Positions 24,485 to 32,597 of a DNA stretch of 64,000 bases are shown here, in pieces. Position 1 is the stretch's first letter. Each line of letters starts with the position of its first letter. The position numbers and the translations under genes were made by a program. The notes below the pieces were generated by a model, which worked only from the letters and a program-made list of their open reading frames with translations, was not told the DNA's origin and searched no databases. This DNA comes from Wukongibacter sp050859025. Lineage in GTDB: Bacteria > Bacillota > Clostridia > Peptostreptococcales > Caminicellaceae. Location of the stretch: assembly GCF_050859025.1 (NCBI RefSeq), contig NZ_CP138200.1, positions 620,001 to 684,000 on the forward strand, in the 5' to 3' direction.

Positions 24485-25738
24485 TTGCCAAAGATTATTG
24501 TACGAAAAAGCGGCCCACTAAAAGGAACAGTGAAGATAAGCGGTGCGAAAAATTCTGTACTACCTATAATGGCAGCGTCCTTATTGGCGCAAGACACGGT
24601 TATCTTAGAAGATATACCTGCCTTAATGGATGTTGAGGTCATCAGTGAAGTTTTAACGTCACTTGGTGCCGTCGTTAAGAAAGATGAAAATGGTATATTA
24701 GAAATAAATTCTAGTGGCATAAATAATTCAGAGGCTCCATACGATTTGATAAGAAAGATGAGGGCATCATTTTTGGTAATAGGACCATTGCTTGCGAGAA
24801 TGGGAAAAGCTAGAGTATCTCTTCCAGGCGGATGTGCCATAGGCGCCAGACCTATTGACTTACATCTTAAGGGGCTAAGTGCATTAGGAGCAAAAATCGA
24901 TTTAGGACATGGATATGTTGAGGCTCAAGCTGATAAGTTAATAGGCGATAAAATATATTTGGATTTCCCAAGTGTAGGGGCTACTGAAAATATTATGATG
25001 GCAGCTACTATGGCTGAGGGACAGACAATAATACAAAATGCAGCAGAAGAGCCAGAGATAGTAGACTTAGCGAACTTCCTAAATGGTATGGGAGCAAAGG
25101 TAAGAGGTGCAGGTACCGATACAATTAAGATACAAGGTGTTAAGGCTCTAGGAGGAATAAGACATACGGTAATACCTGACAGAATTGAAGCGGGTACATA
25201 TATGGTAGCTGCCGCTATAACTGGTGGAGATGTTACTATAAAAAATGCACTTCCAGATCACTTAAAGCCGATGATAGCAAAGCTTAAGGAATGTGGAGTA
25301 GATATTTATGAAAATGGAGATCAGATAAGAGTAAGTGCTCCAAATGGAATTACTGCAGTAGATTTAAAAACTCTACCTTATCCTGGATTCCCTACTGATA
25401 TGCAATCCCAGTTTATGTCACTTTTAAGTGTTGCTAAGGGTACAAGTGTAATCAATGAGACTGTATTTGAGAATAGATTTATGCACGTAAGTGAACTAAC
25501 TAGAATGGGAGCTAATATAAAGATAGAAGGTCATACCGCAGTTGTTCAAGGTGTAAATATACTTGAGGGAGCTCAGGTGAGAGCTACTGATCTTAGAGCT
25601 GGTGCGGCCCTTATTCTTGCTGGATTAGTTGCCGATGGTATAACTGAAATTGGTGATACACATCATATTGATAGAGGTTATGTTAATATAGAAAATAAAT
25701 TAAGATCATTAGGTGCAAACATTGAAAGAATTGAATAA
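24485..25738 (+). CDS. murA: UDP-N-acetylglucosamine 1-carboxyvinyltransferase
   Basis: First committed step of peptidoglycan synthesis: transfers enolpyruvate from PEP to UDP-GlcNAc in the cytoplasm. The 417-residue protein has the family start KSGPLKGTVKISGAKNSVLPIMAA (with the catalytic Lys-Asn), the fosfomycin-target Cys117 in LPGGCAIGARPIDLH, and the C-terminal RAGAALILAGL motif. Because Cys is present the enzyme should be fosfomycin-sensitive. TTG 24485 follows AAAGGAGGACC. Gene order ywmB-murA-spoIID is conserved with Bacillus. The terminator behind it is duplicated around a family D element. Confidence 0.97.
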   Translation: MPKIIVRKSGPLKGTVKISGAKNSVLPIMAASLLAQDTVILEDIPALMDVEVISEVLTSLGAVVKKDENGILEINSSGINNSEAPYDLIRKMRASFLVIGPLLARMGKARVSLPGGCAIGARPIDLHLKGLSALGAKIDLGHGYVEAQADKLIGDKIYLDFPSVGATENIMMAATMAEGQTIIQNAAEEPEIVDLANFLNGMGAKVRGAGTDTIKIQGVKALGGIRHTVIPDRIEAGTYMVAAAITGGDVTIKNALPDHLKPMIAKLKECGVDIYENGDQIRVSAPNGITAVDLKTLPYPGFPTDMQSQFMSLLSVAKGTSVINETVFENRFMHVSELTRMGANIKIEGHTAVVQGVNILEGAQVRATDLRAGAALILAGLVADGITEIGDTHHIDRGYVNIENKLRSLGANIERIE

Positions 25739-25755
25739 TGATACATAGTAAAAGA

Positions 25756-25960
25756 GGAACAGTTTTTTAAACTGTTCCTCATCTTGTTGACAAAGTCAAT
25801 AAGATGATAGGCTGCTGAGAAATCCGAAGTTCGAGGCGTAATGAAAGTAAGAGACCGCAGCGTATATAGACATACGTAAGGGTTCTTGCTTTCAGCAACA
25901 ACGAAGAAATGCGGGTTTGTCAGTAGCCTAAAAGGAACAGTTTTTTAAACTGTTCCTTTT
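25756..25960. repeat. Family D element, copy 3, with duplicated murA terminator hairpin
   Basis: Two identical 23-base hairpins (GGAACAGTTT...AAACTGTTCC) at 25756-25778 and 25934-25956 bracket the element 25779-25932. Only the right one has a T tract (TTTT). The element begins ATCTTGTTGACAAAGTCAAT, has the arms GGCTGCTGAGAAATC and GTTTGTCAGTAGCC, and the conserved core GACCGCAGCGTATATAGAC. The exact 23-base direct repeat is the cleanest target duplication in the family. Confidence 0.88.
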
Positions 25961-25970
25961 AATTTTAGCG

Positions 25971-25991
25971 AGACCTTTTGGTCTTTTTTTG
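25971..25991 (+). terminator. Short second terminator after murA
   Basis: AGACC-tttt-GGTCT followed by TTTTTTG directly after the duplicated hairpin; a small stem, so weak on its own. Confidence 0.5.
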
Positions 25992-26131
25992 TTTTTGTAG
26001 AGAAATTTGACGATTTTTCATCAAAAATCCTATTTTTCAGAATGATTTTTCACATTTAAAAGATCTTTTGTCCTATTTCCTGGGAAATAAAGAAAATATG
26101 TCGCGGGCAAACCATAAGCTGACATAATGTG

Positions 26132-26255
26132 AGGTTATTTTGCTTACAGAAAATGAATAATGGATGACAGACAATTGTTAACAGTTAGGCCTTTCTAAAG
26201 GGGATTCTACTGTCATCTATTAGTAGTGAGAAGTTAACTGAATAGGAAATAACCT
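26132..26255. other. Nested inverted repeats upstream of spoIID
   Basis: Outer arms AGGTTATTT (26132-26140) / AAATAACCT (26247-26255), inner arms GATGACAG (26163-26170) / CTGTCATC (26209-26216), and an innermost CCTTT/AAAGG. The three levels are concentric. It could be a structured leader, a degenerate mobile palindrome or a regulator-binding region; no known RNA class was recognised. Confidence 0.45.
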
Positions 26256-26291
26256 AAATATTTTCAGGAATCACTTTTCACAAAAATTCTT

Positions 26292-26320
26292 GTCATATTT
26301 CCCCCATGAAAACATAAAAT
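26292..26320 (+). promoter_or_regulatory. Sigma-E-type promoter of spoIID
   Basis: GTCATATT (26292-26299), 13-base spacer, CATAAAAT (26313-26320), very close to the sigma-E consensus known from Bacillus and Clostridia. It lies 35 bases before the spoIID start, in agreement with mother-cell expression of that gene. Confidence 0.75.
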
Positions 26321-26354
26321 GTAAGGAACTTTATATGGACAAAGGGGGGAAGAG

Positions 26355-27338
26355 ATGAAAGGTATTCTATATATGATAATTGGAATAGTGCTCGTAACAA
26401 TTATATTACCAATGCTGCTAATATTCAGCTGTGATATATCTGCGCCGGAAACTGATATAGGTGAAGATATGCCTGAGAAAACTATGATAAGGGTATATCT
26501 AAAGGAAACCCAAAGAGTTAAAGCAATTGAATTAGAAGAGTATGTAAAGGGTGTGGTTGCTAGTGAAATGCCAGCGGCTTTCGAAATAGATGCTTTAAAG
26601 GCACAGGCAGTAGCAGCTAGAACTAAAGCTCTATATCAAAAGATAAAATATGGAGAGAATGGGAATCCGACACATCCGGGAGCAGAGCTTTGTAATGATG
26701 TACATTGCCAAGTATATAGAAATGAAGAACAACTTGAAAAGCTGCATTCTAAGGAATGGATGAGTGAGTTTTGGCCTAAGATTGAAAAAGCAGTAGAAGA
26801 AACAAGTGGGCTAGTGGCAACCTATGAAGGAAAGCTAATCGATCCATTATATCATTCAACCAGTGGGGGTAAGACTGAAAATTCGGAGGATGTCTTTTCG
26901 GCAATGGCACCTTATTTAAGAAGCGTTGAAAGTCCTTATGAGCAAGGTTCTAAGCATTTAGATGATGAAACAATAATATCTACAAATGAGTTTATCACAA
27001 AAATAAATAATTCGTATAAAAGCTGTGCTGTGAGTAGGGAAAATATAAACAACTCATTGGAGATACTTCAGAGAAGTGAAGGGGATAGAGTAAGTAAGAT
27101 AAAGATAGGAAATGATACTCTGACAGGAAGAAATATTAGAGAACTCTTTGGGCTAAAATCTGCGAACTTTAAGATAACAATTTCGGGAGATAAGATGATA
27201 TTTAAAACCAAGGGCTATGGTCATGGTGTTGGAATGAGCCAGTATGGCGCAAATGGTATGGCTAAAGAAGGTTATACATTTGAAGATATATTAAAACATT
27301 ACTACCAAGGGGTAGATATAGAAGCGTATAAAAGGTAA
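26355..27338 (+). CDS. spoIID: Stage II sporulation protein D, peptidoglycan lytic transglycosylase
   Basis: Mother-cell membrane enzyme that cuts glycan strands (leaving 1,6-anhydro ends) during engulfment, in the DMP complex with SpoIIM and SpoIIP. The 327-residue protein has an N-terminal membrane helix (about 3-24) and the SpoIID domain with the catalytic Glu71 in VVASEMPAAFEIDALKAQAVAARTKALYQ, the ELCNDVHCQVYR segment, HSTSGGKTENSEDVF and the C-terminal GYGHGVGMSQYGANGMAKEGYTFEDILKHYYQG. ATG follows AAGGGGGGAAGAG. A sigma-E-type promoter lies directly upstream. Confidence 0.96.
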   Translation: MKGILYMIIGIVLVTIILPMLLIFSCDISAPETDIGEDMPEKTMIRVYLKETQRVKAIELEEYVKGVVASEMPAAFEIDALKAQAVAARTKALYQKIKYGENGNPTHPGAELCNDVHCQVYRNEEQLEKLHSKEWMSEFWPKIEKAVEETSGLVATYEGKLIDPLYHSTSGGKTENSEDVFSAMAPYLRSVESPYEQGSKHLDDETIISTNEFITKINNSYKSCAVSRENINNSLEILQRSEGDRVSKIKIGNDTLTGRNIRELFGLKSANFKITISGDKMIFKTKGYGHGVGMSQYGANGMAKEGYTFEDILKHYYQGVDIEAYKR

Positions 27339-27429
27339 TGGAAGATCAATGGTGCTAAATCAAAATGAAGAATAGAAGAACTCTATAGAGTTAGCATCTT
27401 TTCACTGCAAAAGCAGTATTTGAAAAATA

Positions 27430-27536
27430 GTATAGGGATTTAAGTAAAGACTTTAATTTATACATGTCCAAAACTCCCAAAAACGCTGAGTATTTGTACA
27501 TGTACAAATTAAGTTTTACTATGTAAACACTATACT
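27430..27536. repeat. Family B palindromic repeat, copy 3
   Basis: TATAGGGATTTAAGTAAAGAC ends and inner arms TTTATACATGT / ACATGTACAAATT. Loop reads ACTCCC..GCTGAG, i.e. the reverse orientation of copy 1. Confidence 0.72.
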
Positions 27537-27558
27537 AATGTTAAATCTTAAAATATAT

Positions 27559-27588
27559 GTATTGTCCACCTAGACTTTGGTAATAATA
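27559..27588 (+). promoter_or_regulatory. Possible sigma-F/sigma-G promoter of spoIIQ
   Basis: GTATT (27559-27563), 15-base spacer, GGTAATAATA (27579-27588), which matches the forespore consensus GYWTA-N15-GGNRANANTW except one base. The predicted start is very close to the ribosome binding site, leaving a 5' leader of only about 13 bases, so the call is tentative. Confidence 0.45.
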
Positions 27589-27607
27589 CAAAATGGAGGT
27601 GGACTTT

Positions 27608-28546
27608 ATGAGTTGGAAAAAATTATTTGACAAAAATAATAAAAATGATAGTGGAATAGAAAAAAAGGGAATTAGAAAAATACTAGACAAAGAAGGCTTT
27701 TATATTATTATGTTTTTATGTGTATGTATAGTGGGAACTACAGCAGTATGGGTAGCTAAGTCAAATATAGACAGGCTGGCGGAAGAAGATATACAAGAAG
27801 AGCAGGAAATGAATATAGTCCAGTCAGATGTACCAGATATTACACAAAATGATATGGATGATCAAACATCGAATATTATCATTATTGATGACGACTATGA
27901 TGTATCTGATATTGATGAGGAATCAAGTATTTTAAATATGGAAGAAGAAGGAATTGAAAGCAATGTAGCTGAAGAAAACATAATAGATGAAAATATAGAT
28001 CCAAATGATAGTATTCAAGATAAAAAGGGAAAGGTTTTAGTTGAGCAGTCAGACTCTGGATCTGAAATTACGACTACAGAAGCATTAAAAACTCAAGAAG
28101 AAAATGAAGCTGTTGAAGCTTCACAGAATGAAGCTATGGCTATGATGTGGCCTGCACAAGGTAAGATAGGAATGGACTATGCCGTTGAAACCTTAACATA
28201 TTCTAAAACCCTTGAACATTTCACTACCCATCATGGAATTGACATTATGGCAGAAAAGAATACTCCTGTTAAAGCAGCTTTGTCAGGAGAGATAATTGAG
28301 ATTTTGACCGATTCGAGGCTAGGGATAACTATATCCATAAAGCATGAAGAAAACTTAGTTACAAGATACAGTAACCTATGTACTGATGCAATGGTGAACA
28401 TTGGAGATAAGGTTACTCAAGGTCAAACAATAAGTGGAGTGGGAACATCATCAATATTTGAATCAGCTGAAGATCCTCACCTTCACTTTGAAGTTTTACT
28501 AAATGGAGAAAGTGTTAACCCTATGGACTATTTAGCCGAAGAATAA
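27608..28546 (+). CDS. spoIIQ: SpoIIQ-like M23 metallopeptidase
   Basis: Forespore membrane protein that pairs with SpoIIIAH across the intermembrane space during engulfment. The 312-residue protein has a cytoplasmic basic segment, one membrane helix (about residues 28-50), a long acidic linker (55-165) and a C-terminal LytM/M23 domain with a complete zinc site: HHGIDI (H-x-x-x-D) and HLHFE. B. subtilis SpoIIQ lacks the full site, whereas clostridial SpoIIQ keeps it, so this one is probably an active endopeptidase. ATG 27608 follows GGAGGTG; the ATG 15 bases earlier overlaps that site. Position after spoIID fits. Confidence 0.9.
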   Translation: MSWKKLFDKNNKNDSGIEKKGIRKILDKEGFYIIMFLCVCIVGTTAVWVAKSNIDRLAEEDIQEEQEMNIVQSDVPDITQNDMDDQTSNIIIIDDDYDVSDIDEESSILNMEEEGIESNVAEENIIDENIDPNDSIQDKKGKVLVEQSDSGSEITTTEALKTQEENEAVEASQNEAMAMMWPAQGKIGMDYAVETLTYSKTLEHFTTHHGIDIMAEKNTPVKAALSGEIIEILTDSRLGITISIKHEENLVTRYSNLCTDAMVNIGDKVTQGQTISGVGTSSIFESAEDPHLHFEVLLNGESVNPMDYLAEE

Positions 28547-28602
28547 TTAAATAGACATTATAGGAGACTACTACCCTTTTTAGGGTACTAGTTTATAGAT
28601 AG

Positions 28603-28655
28603 CGGGTCAGATCTTTTAACAAGTTTTAGTTATAGAGTATCTGACCCGATTTTAT
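28603..28655 (+). terminator. Terminator after spoIIQ
   Basis: CGGGTCAGAT (28603-28612) pairs with ATCTGACCCG (28639-28648) around a 26-base loop and ends in ATTTTATTA. A smaller TACCC/GGGTA hairpin precedes it (28571-28588). The rest of the gap to 28879 is AT-rich with nothing recognised. Confidence 0.78.
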
Positions 28656-28879
28656 TATGTATAAATATAAAGATAAAGTCATTCTCTTTAGTGTTTTGCT
28701 AGTATTCATTAGTTTACAAAAAAATATTCTACAAGAAGTAATTCTGTATATAAGACTCTAGATTTTATAACTATATATTTTAGGTCATGACCAAATATAA
28801 ATACCAATAAGTTTATTGTTCTATATAGTCATTTTACTGCATATTATGTAACAAACTATTTTTTAGAGGGGGTACATCA

Positions 28880-29137
28880 GTGAAGGACTATATAGAGGAA
28901 AGGGCTGTTGAAATAGCTGAGCATATTATCAGCAAACAAACCACAGTTAGACAGACAGCTAAGGTCTTTGGAGTAAGCAAAAGCACAGTACACAAGGATG
29001 TCACCGAACGACTCCCCAAGATAAACCCTCTTTTGGCTAGTAAGGTAAAAAGAATACTTGAGAAAAACAAAGCTGAAAGACATATCAGAGGTGGCAAAGC
29101 AACTAAAATGAAATACAGTGGCAGCATAGTAAAATAG
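28880..29137 (+). CDS. spoIIID: Sporulation transcription factor SpoIIID
   Basis: Small DNA-binding regulator of the mother-cell programme that modifies the sigma-E regulon and helps switch to sigma-K. The 85-residue protein has the family helix-turn-helix TVRQTAKVFGVSKSTVHKDVTERL (about 22-45) followed by the basic tail KVKRILEKNKAERHIRGGKATKMKY, which also contacts DNA. Start GTG 28880 after AGAGGGGGT. Gene order spoIIID-mbl is conserved with Bacillus. A hairpin terminator follows at once. Confidence 0.96.
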   Translation: MKDYIEERAVEIAEHIISKQTTVRQTAKVFGVSKSTVHKDVTERLPKINPLLASKVKRILEKNKAERHIRGGKATKMKYSGSIVK

Positions 29138-29154
29138 TATAAATCAACGATAAG

Positions 29155-29250
29155 ACAAGAACAGGGTTTATCCCTGTTTTATTATTATAGTCATTTTTCA
29201 AAAAAGAGTCTCAAAAAATCGAAAGGGAGTAATACCCTTTCGATTTTGTT
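29155..29250 (+). terminator. Two tandem terminators after spoIIID
   Basis: ACAGGG-tttat-CCCTGT followed by TTTTATT (29161-29184), and AATCGAAAGGG (29217-29227) / CCCTTTCGATT (29234-29244) followed by TTGTTTTTTT. Confidence 0.8.
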
Positions 29251-29385
29251 TTTTTGGAGCTAATATAATTCCAAAAAAATAATACTTAAATTAATGCAAT
29301 AAATTGAAAAAACATAGAGGATTTTACAAAAAAATATAGAATCATACTTTTATAGATACAATTTTACATTTTTTATGGTTAATAA

Positions 29386-29471
29386 AATTGCATAATATAT
29401 ATGATATAGCTCTAGGGCTTTTAATACTATATGTAGTAGCAAGCTTTTAGGGTGGTAATTATGCAATTCGC
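29386..29471. repeat. Family E repeat, copy 2
   Basis: Ends AATTGCATAAT and ATTATGCAATT are perfect 11-base inverted repeats. The body aligns with 10870-10956. Confidence 0.68.
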
Positions 29472-29589
29472 CTAGTTAATTTTAGATGACTTTAACAATA
29501 AAAATTGACATAGATTTATTTGCGTGAGCTAATGACATATTTACTAACTTAAATTCAATAAAAAATTCAAGATTAAAGAATAACAAGTA

Positions 29590-29697
29590 TATAGGGATTA
29601 CATAGTAAAACTTGATTTATATATGTACAAACACTCAACACTTTTGAGAGTCTTAGATATGTATAAATTGAAGTCTTTACTGAAATACCTATAATAG
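29590..29697. repeat. Family B palindromic repeat, copy 4
   Basis: ATATAGGGATTACATAG ... CCTATAATA with inner arms TTTATATATGTAC / ATATGTATAAATT; lies just before the mbl ribosome binding site. Confidence 0.7.
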
Positions 29698-29723
29698 GAT
29701 TTCAGAGGGAAAGGTGTGAGATA

Positions 29724-30752
29724 ATGTTTGGAACCGAGATCGGCATTGATTTAGGAACGGCAAGCGTATTAGTATATATCAAAGGTAAGGGTATAGTTCT
29801 TCAGGAACCTTCAGTGGTTGCCATAGATAGAAATACTGATGAAATCCTTGCAGTGGGCTCAGATGCAAGACAGATGCTAGGTAGAACTCCTGGAAATATT
29901 GTTGCTATTAGACCTCTAAGGGATGGAGTTATCTCAGATTATGAGGTTACGGAAAGAATGCTTAGATACTTTATCCAAAAAACCTGTGGAAGAAAGTTCT
30001 TCATTAAACCTAAAATCATAGTTTGTGTTCCGAGTGGAGTTACAGAAGTTGAAAAGAGAGCTGTTATAGATGCTACTACTGAAGCAGGTGGAGGAAAGAC
30101 TTATTTGATTGAGGAACCTATAGCAGCAGCTGTAGGTGCGGGTCTTGATATTACTAAGCCCGATGGTAATATGGTTTTGGATATAGGTGGAGGAACGGCT
30201 GATATAGCTGTAATATCCTTAGGTGGTATAGTAGTTAGTGAGTCAATAAAGGTAGCTGGAGACAAGTTTGATGAAGCTATTATTAAATACATGAGGAAAA
30301 CAAAAAACATCCTGATAGGAGAAAGAACTGCAGAAGAATTAAAAATAAATATTGGAACTGCATACCCAAAGAGTGATCCAATAAAAATGGATTGTAGAGG
30401 TAGAGACCTAATTACTGGACTTCCTAGAACGGTTACGGTCAATACTGAGGATATGCTTGAAGCACTTCATGAGCCTGTAAGCTCTATAGCAGATGCGGTC
30501 CACTCTGTTCTTGAAAGAACACCTCCAGAATTGGGTGCAGATATTAGTACAAGAGGTATAGTAATGACTGGTGGAGGGGCCCTATTAAACGGACTTAACA
30601 AATTGATTGAGCATAGAACTGGTATTCCAACATATATAGCAGAAAATCCAGTTTCCTGTGTAGCTGCTGGAACGGGTATGTCTTTAAATCATCTTGATGT
30701 GCTTGAAAAAAGTATGATGACAAATAGAAGAAATAGAAAACCAAGAAGGTAA
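29724..30752 (+). CDS. mbl: Rod-shape-determining MreB-family protein Mbl
   Basis: Actin-like protein that forms membrane-bound filaments guiding lateral wall synthesis. The 342-residue protein has the actin-fold nucleotide motifs: phosphate 1 (EIGIDLGTASVLVY), connect 1 (EEPIAAAVGAGLD), phosphate 2 (VLDIGGGTADIAVISLGG) and the adenosine motif (IVMTGGGALLNGL). The gene follows spoIIID and precedes two flagellar rod genes, the Bacillus order spoIIID-mbl-flhO-flhP, so Mbl rather than MreB or MreBH is the likely member. GTG or TTG starts are not needed; ATG 29724 follows AGGGAAAGGTGTGAG. The terminator is duplicated by a family D element. Confidence 0.95.
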   Translation: MFGTEIGIDLGTASVLVYIKGKGIVLQEPSVVAIDRNTDEILAVGSDARQMLGRTPGNIVAIRPLRDGVISDYEVTERMLRYFIQKTCGRKFFIKPKIIVCVPSGVTEVEKRAVIDATTEAGGGKTYLIEEPIAAAVGAGLDITKPDGNMVLDIGGGTADIAVISLGGIVVSESIKVAGDKFDEAIIKYMRKTKNILIGERTAEELKINIGTAYPKSDPIKMDCRGRDLITGLPRTVTVNTEDMLEALHEPVSSIADAVHSVLERTPPELGADISTRGIVMTGGGALLNGLNKLIEHRTGIPTYIAENPVSCVAAGTGMSLNHLDVLEKSMMTNRRNRKPRR

Positions 30753-30760
30753 ATGAAAAG

Positions 30761-30963
30761 AGCCACTAATCTATATTAGTGGCTCAGATTGTTGACAAAG
30801 TCAACAAGATGATAGACTGCTGAGAAATCTGAATTTCGAGGCGTGCTGAAAGCAAGAGACCGCAGCGTATACAGACATACGTAAGGGTTCTTGCTTGAAG
30901 CAACAACGAAGAAATTCGGGTTTTTAGGCAGCCTGGGCCACTAATCTGTATTAGTGGCTTTTA
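30761..30963. repeat. Family D element, copy 4, with duplicated mbl terminator hairpin
   Basis: Hairpins AGCCACTAAT...ATTAGTGGCT at 30761-30784 and GCCACTAAT...ATTAGTGGCT at 30936-30958 differ by one loop base and bracket the element 30785-30934. Only the right one runs into TTTTAT. The element starts CAGATTGTTGACAAAGTC, has AGACTGCTGAGAAATC / GGTTTTTAGGCAGCCTG arms and the core GACCGCAGCGTATACAGAC. Confidence 0.88.
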
Positions 30964-31275
30964 TACTATTGAATTATATATGTGCTACGAGGTATTTGTA
31001 TATGTAATTTGACTTCATTATACGAATTCTATAGGGAAAATATTAGACAAAAATTAAAGAAGTTGGTATAGGTAACCGATAAATTAGCTAGGAGTATTAT
31101 ATGCTGATTACATAATACAGAATACATCAATGAATTAATATACAATAACTTTATTAGAATATCTATAAATAAGAGACTTATTGGATAGAAACAGGCATTT
31201 ATATTAAATACTTTGTGTATAAGATACTAATACTCATTAGAACTGCTGGAATAGGAAACAAAAGGAGGCGGAAAG
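30964..31275. other. AT-rich spacer before the flagellar rod genes, no gene
   Basis: No ORF, strong hairpin or sigma-D-type promoter was recognised here. Confidence 0.35.
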
Positions 31276-32412
31276 ATGTTTCGGGGATTATATATGGCAT
31301 CATCATCTCTTATAACAAATAATAACAAAATAGATGTTGTAAGTAATAACATAGCAAATATCAATACTACGGGATTTAAAAAGGACTTGGTTCTTATAGA
31401 ATCATTTGAGGATACATTGATTAATAAAATGAATGGTGATATTTCATTCAAAAACCTGCAAAAGATGCATGAGGTAGATGTAAAACAAAAGGAAGGTTAT
31501 ATTGAAGTAAGCTCAGATACTGGTTATGTAAGAGTAAAAACGCCTTCTGGAATAAGCTTTAACAATAAAGCAAAATTTACCGTAGGTGAAGATGGCTATC
31601 TGAGAACCTTTTATAAGAATAGAGAAGGAAATATAGACAGTGATTATGGATATGAGATATTAGGTAATGATGGAAGTATTTATGTTGGAGATGGAGAATT
31701 AAATATAGATGAAGGTGGCAGGGTCTTCGTAGATGGAGAATTAGTTGATAGCCTGATAACATTTACATATCCATCGGTAATTGGAACAATGAACTCAGGT
31801 GTTAAGCTTGAAAGAATAGAAACAAATTTTGGACAGGGCCAAATAATACGAACTGAAAATCCACTAGATTTTGCCATAAAGGGAGATGGCTTTTTTGAAG
31901 TTGAGACTGAAGAGGGCACTAGATATACTAGAGCAGGCTCCTTTAAAATAAATGAAAATAGAGAATTAGTTACTTCTGAAGGATATAAAGTTCAAGGGCT
32001 ATATGGTAATATTATATTAGATAAAGAGCTGATTACTACAGAGGGAAGAGGTCAGCAGAATGTATATGGAGATAGTGTGGTAAATAGTAAGAGTATAGCA
32101 GTGACACCTAAGGGTGAGATTATAGTTGATGGTGAAAAAGTAGACGAGCTAAGAATGATTAATATAACTAATGTTAGAGACTTAAGGAAAACTGAAAATG
32201 GACTATATAAGGTGGAAGAAGGAATAGAACTAGAAACCGAAGAGTTTGATGGCCAAGTACTTCAAGGTCGATTGGAAGGTTCAAATGTAGATATAATAAA
32301 AGAAATGGTAGAGATGATGACTCTTTACAGAGGCTATGAATCTAGCCAGAAAATGATAAAGGCCTATGATGAAACTACGGCGAAAGCAGTAAGTGAGATA
32401 GGAAAAGTTTAG
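31276..32412 (+). CDS. flhO: Flagellar hook-basal body rod protein (FlhO/FlgF-like)
   Basis: Component of the flagellar rod. The 378-residue protein starts with MFRGLYMASSSLITNNNKIDVVSNNIANINTTGFKKD, the N-terminal rod motif (NNIANxNTTGFK), has the mid-protein ETNFGQGQIIRTENPLDFAIKGDGFFEVET segment, and ends with GRLEGSNVDIIKEMVEMMTLYRGYESSQKMIKAYDE, the C-terminal flagellar helix. At 378 residues it is longer than typical FlgG (about 260) because of an extra segment between residues 60 and 160. Start ATG after AAAGGAGGCGG. It precedes flgG, as flhO precedes flhP in B. subtilis. Confidence 0.88.
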   Translation: MFRGLYMASSSLITNNNKIDVVSNNIANINTTGFKKDLVLIESFEDTLINKMNGDISFKNLQKMHEVDVKQKEGYIEVSSDTGYVRVKTPSGISFNNKAKFTVGEDGYLRTFYKNREGNIDSDYGYEILGNDGSIYVGDGELNIDEGGRVFVDGELVDSLITFTYPSVIGTMNSGVKLERIETNFGQGQIIRTENPLDFAIKGDGFFEVETEEGTRYTRAGSFKINENRELVTSEGYKVQGLYGNIILDKELITTEGRGQQNVYGDSVVNSKSIAVTPKGEIIVDGEKVDELRMINITNVRDLRKTENGLYKVEEGIELETEEFDGQVLQGRLEGSNVDIIKEMVEMMTLYRGYESSQKMIKAYDETTAKAVSEIGKV

Positions 32413-32467
32413 TCTTATTATAACACATAAGAAATTATATTATCTAATAGCTCTAGGATGTCATGAC

Positions 32468-32575
32468 TATATAGGGAGTTCAGTCAAGACTTTAATTTGT
32501 ACACATCAAAAAATCCTAAGATTCATCAGATATTTTGAGATGTATAAATTAAGATTTACTTAGAACTTTCTATAG
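32468..32575. repeat. Family B palindromic repeat, copy 5
   Basis: TATATAGGGAGTTCAG ... AGAACTTTCTATAG with inner arms TTTGTACACATCAAAAA / TTTTGAGATGTATAAATT. It ends a few bases before the flgG ribosome binding site AGGAGGA. Confidence 0.72.
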
Positions 32576-32597
32576 CTAAAATGAGGAGGAATTTATA

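Noticed and set aside
25756..25960. Family D as an IS200/IS605 derivative
   Set aside because: Those elements recognise hairpins at their own ends and make no target duplication, whereas here the flanking hairpins belong to the host locus.
26095..26140. c-di-GMP-I riboswitch suggested by GGGCAAACC
   Set aside because: The second half of the consensus (GGGACGCAAAGCC-like) and the tetraloop receptor region are missing; a short match is not enough.
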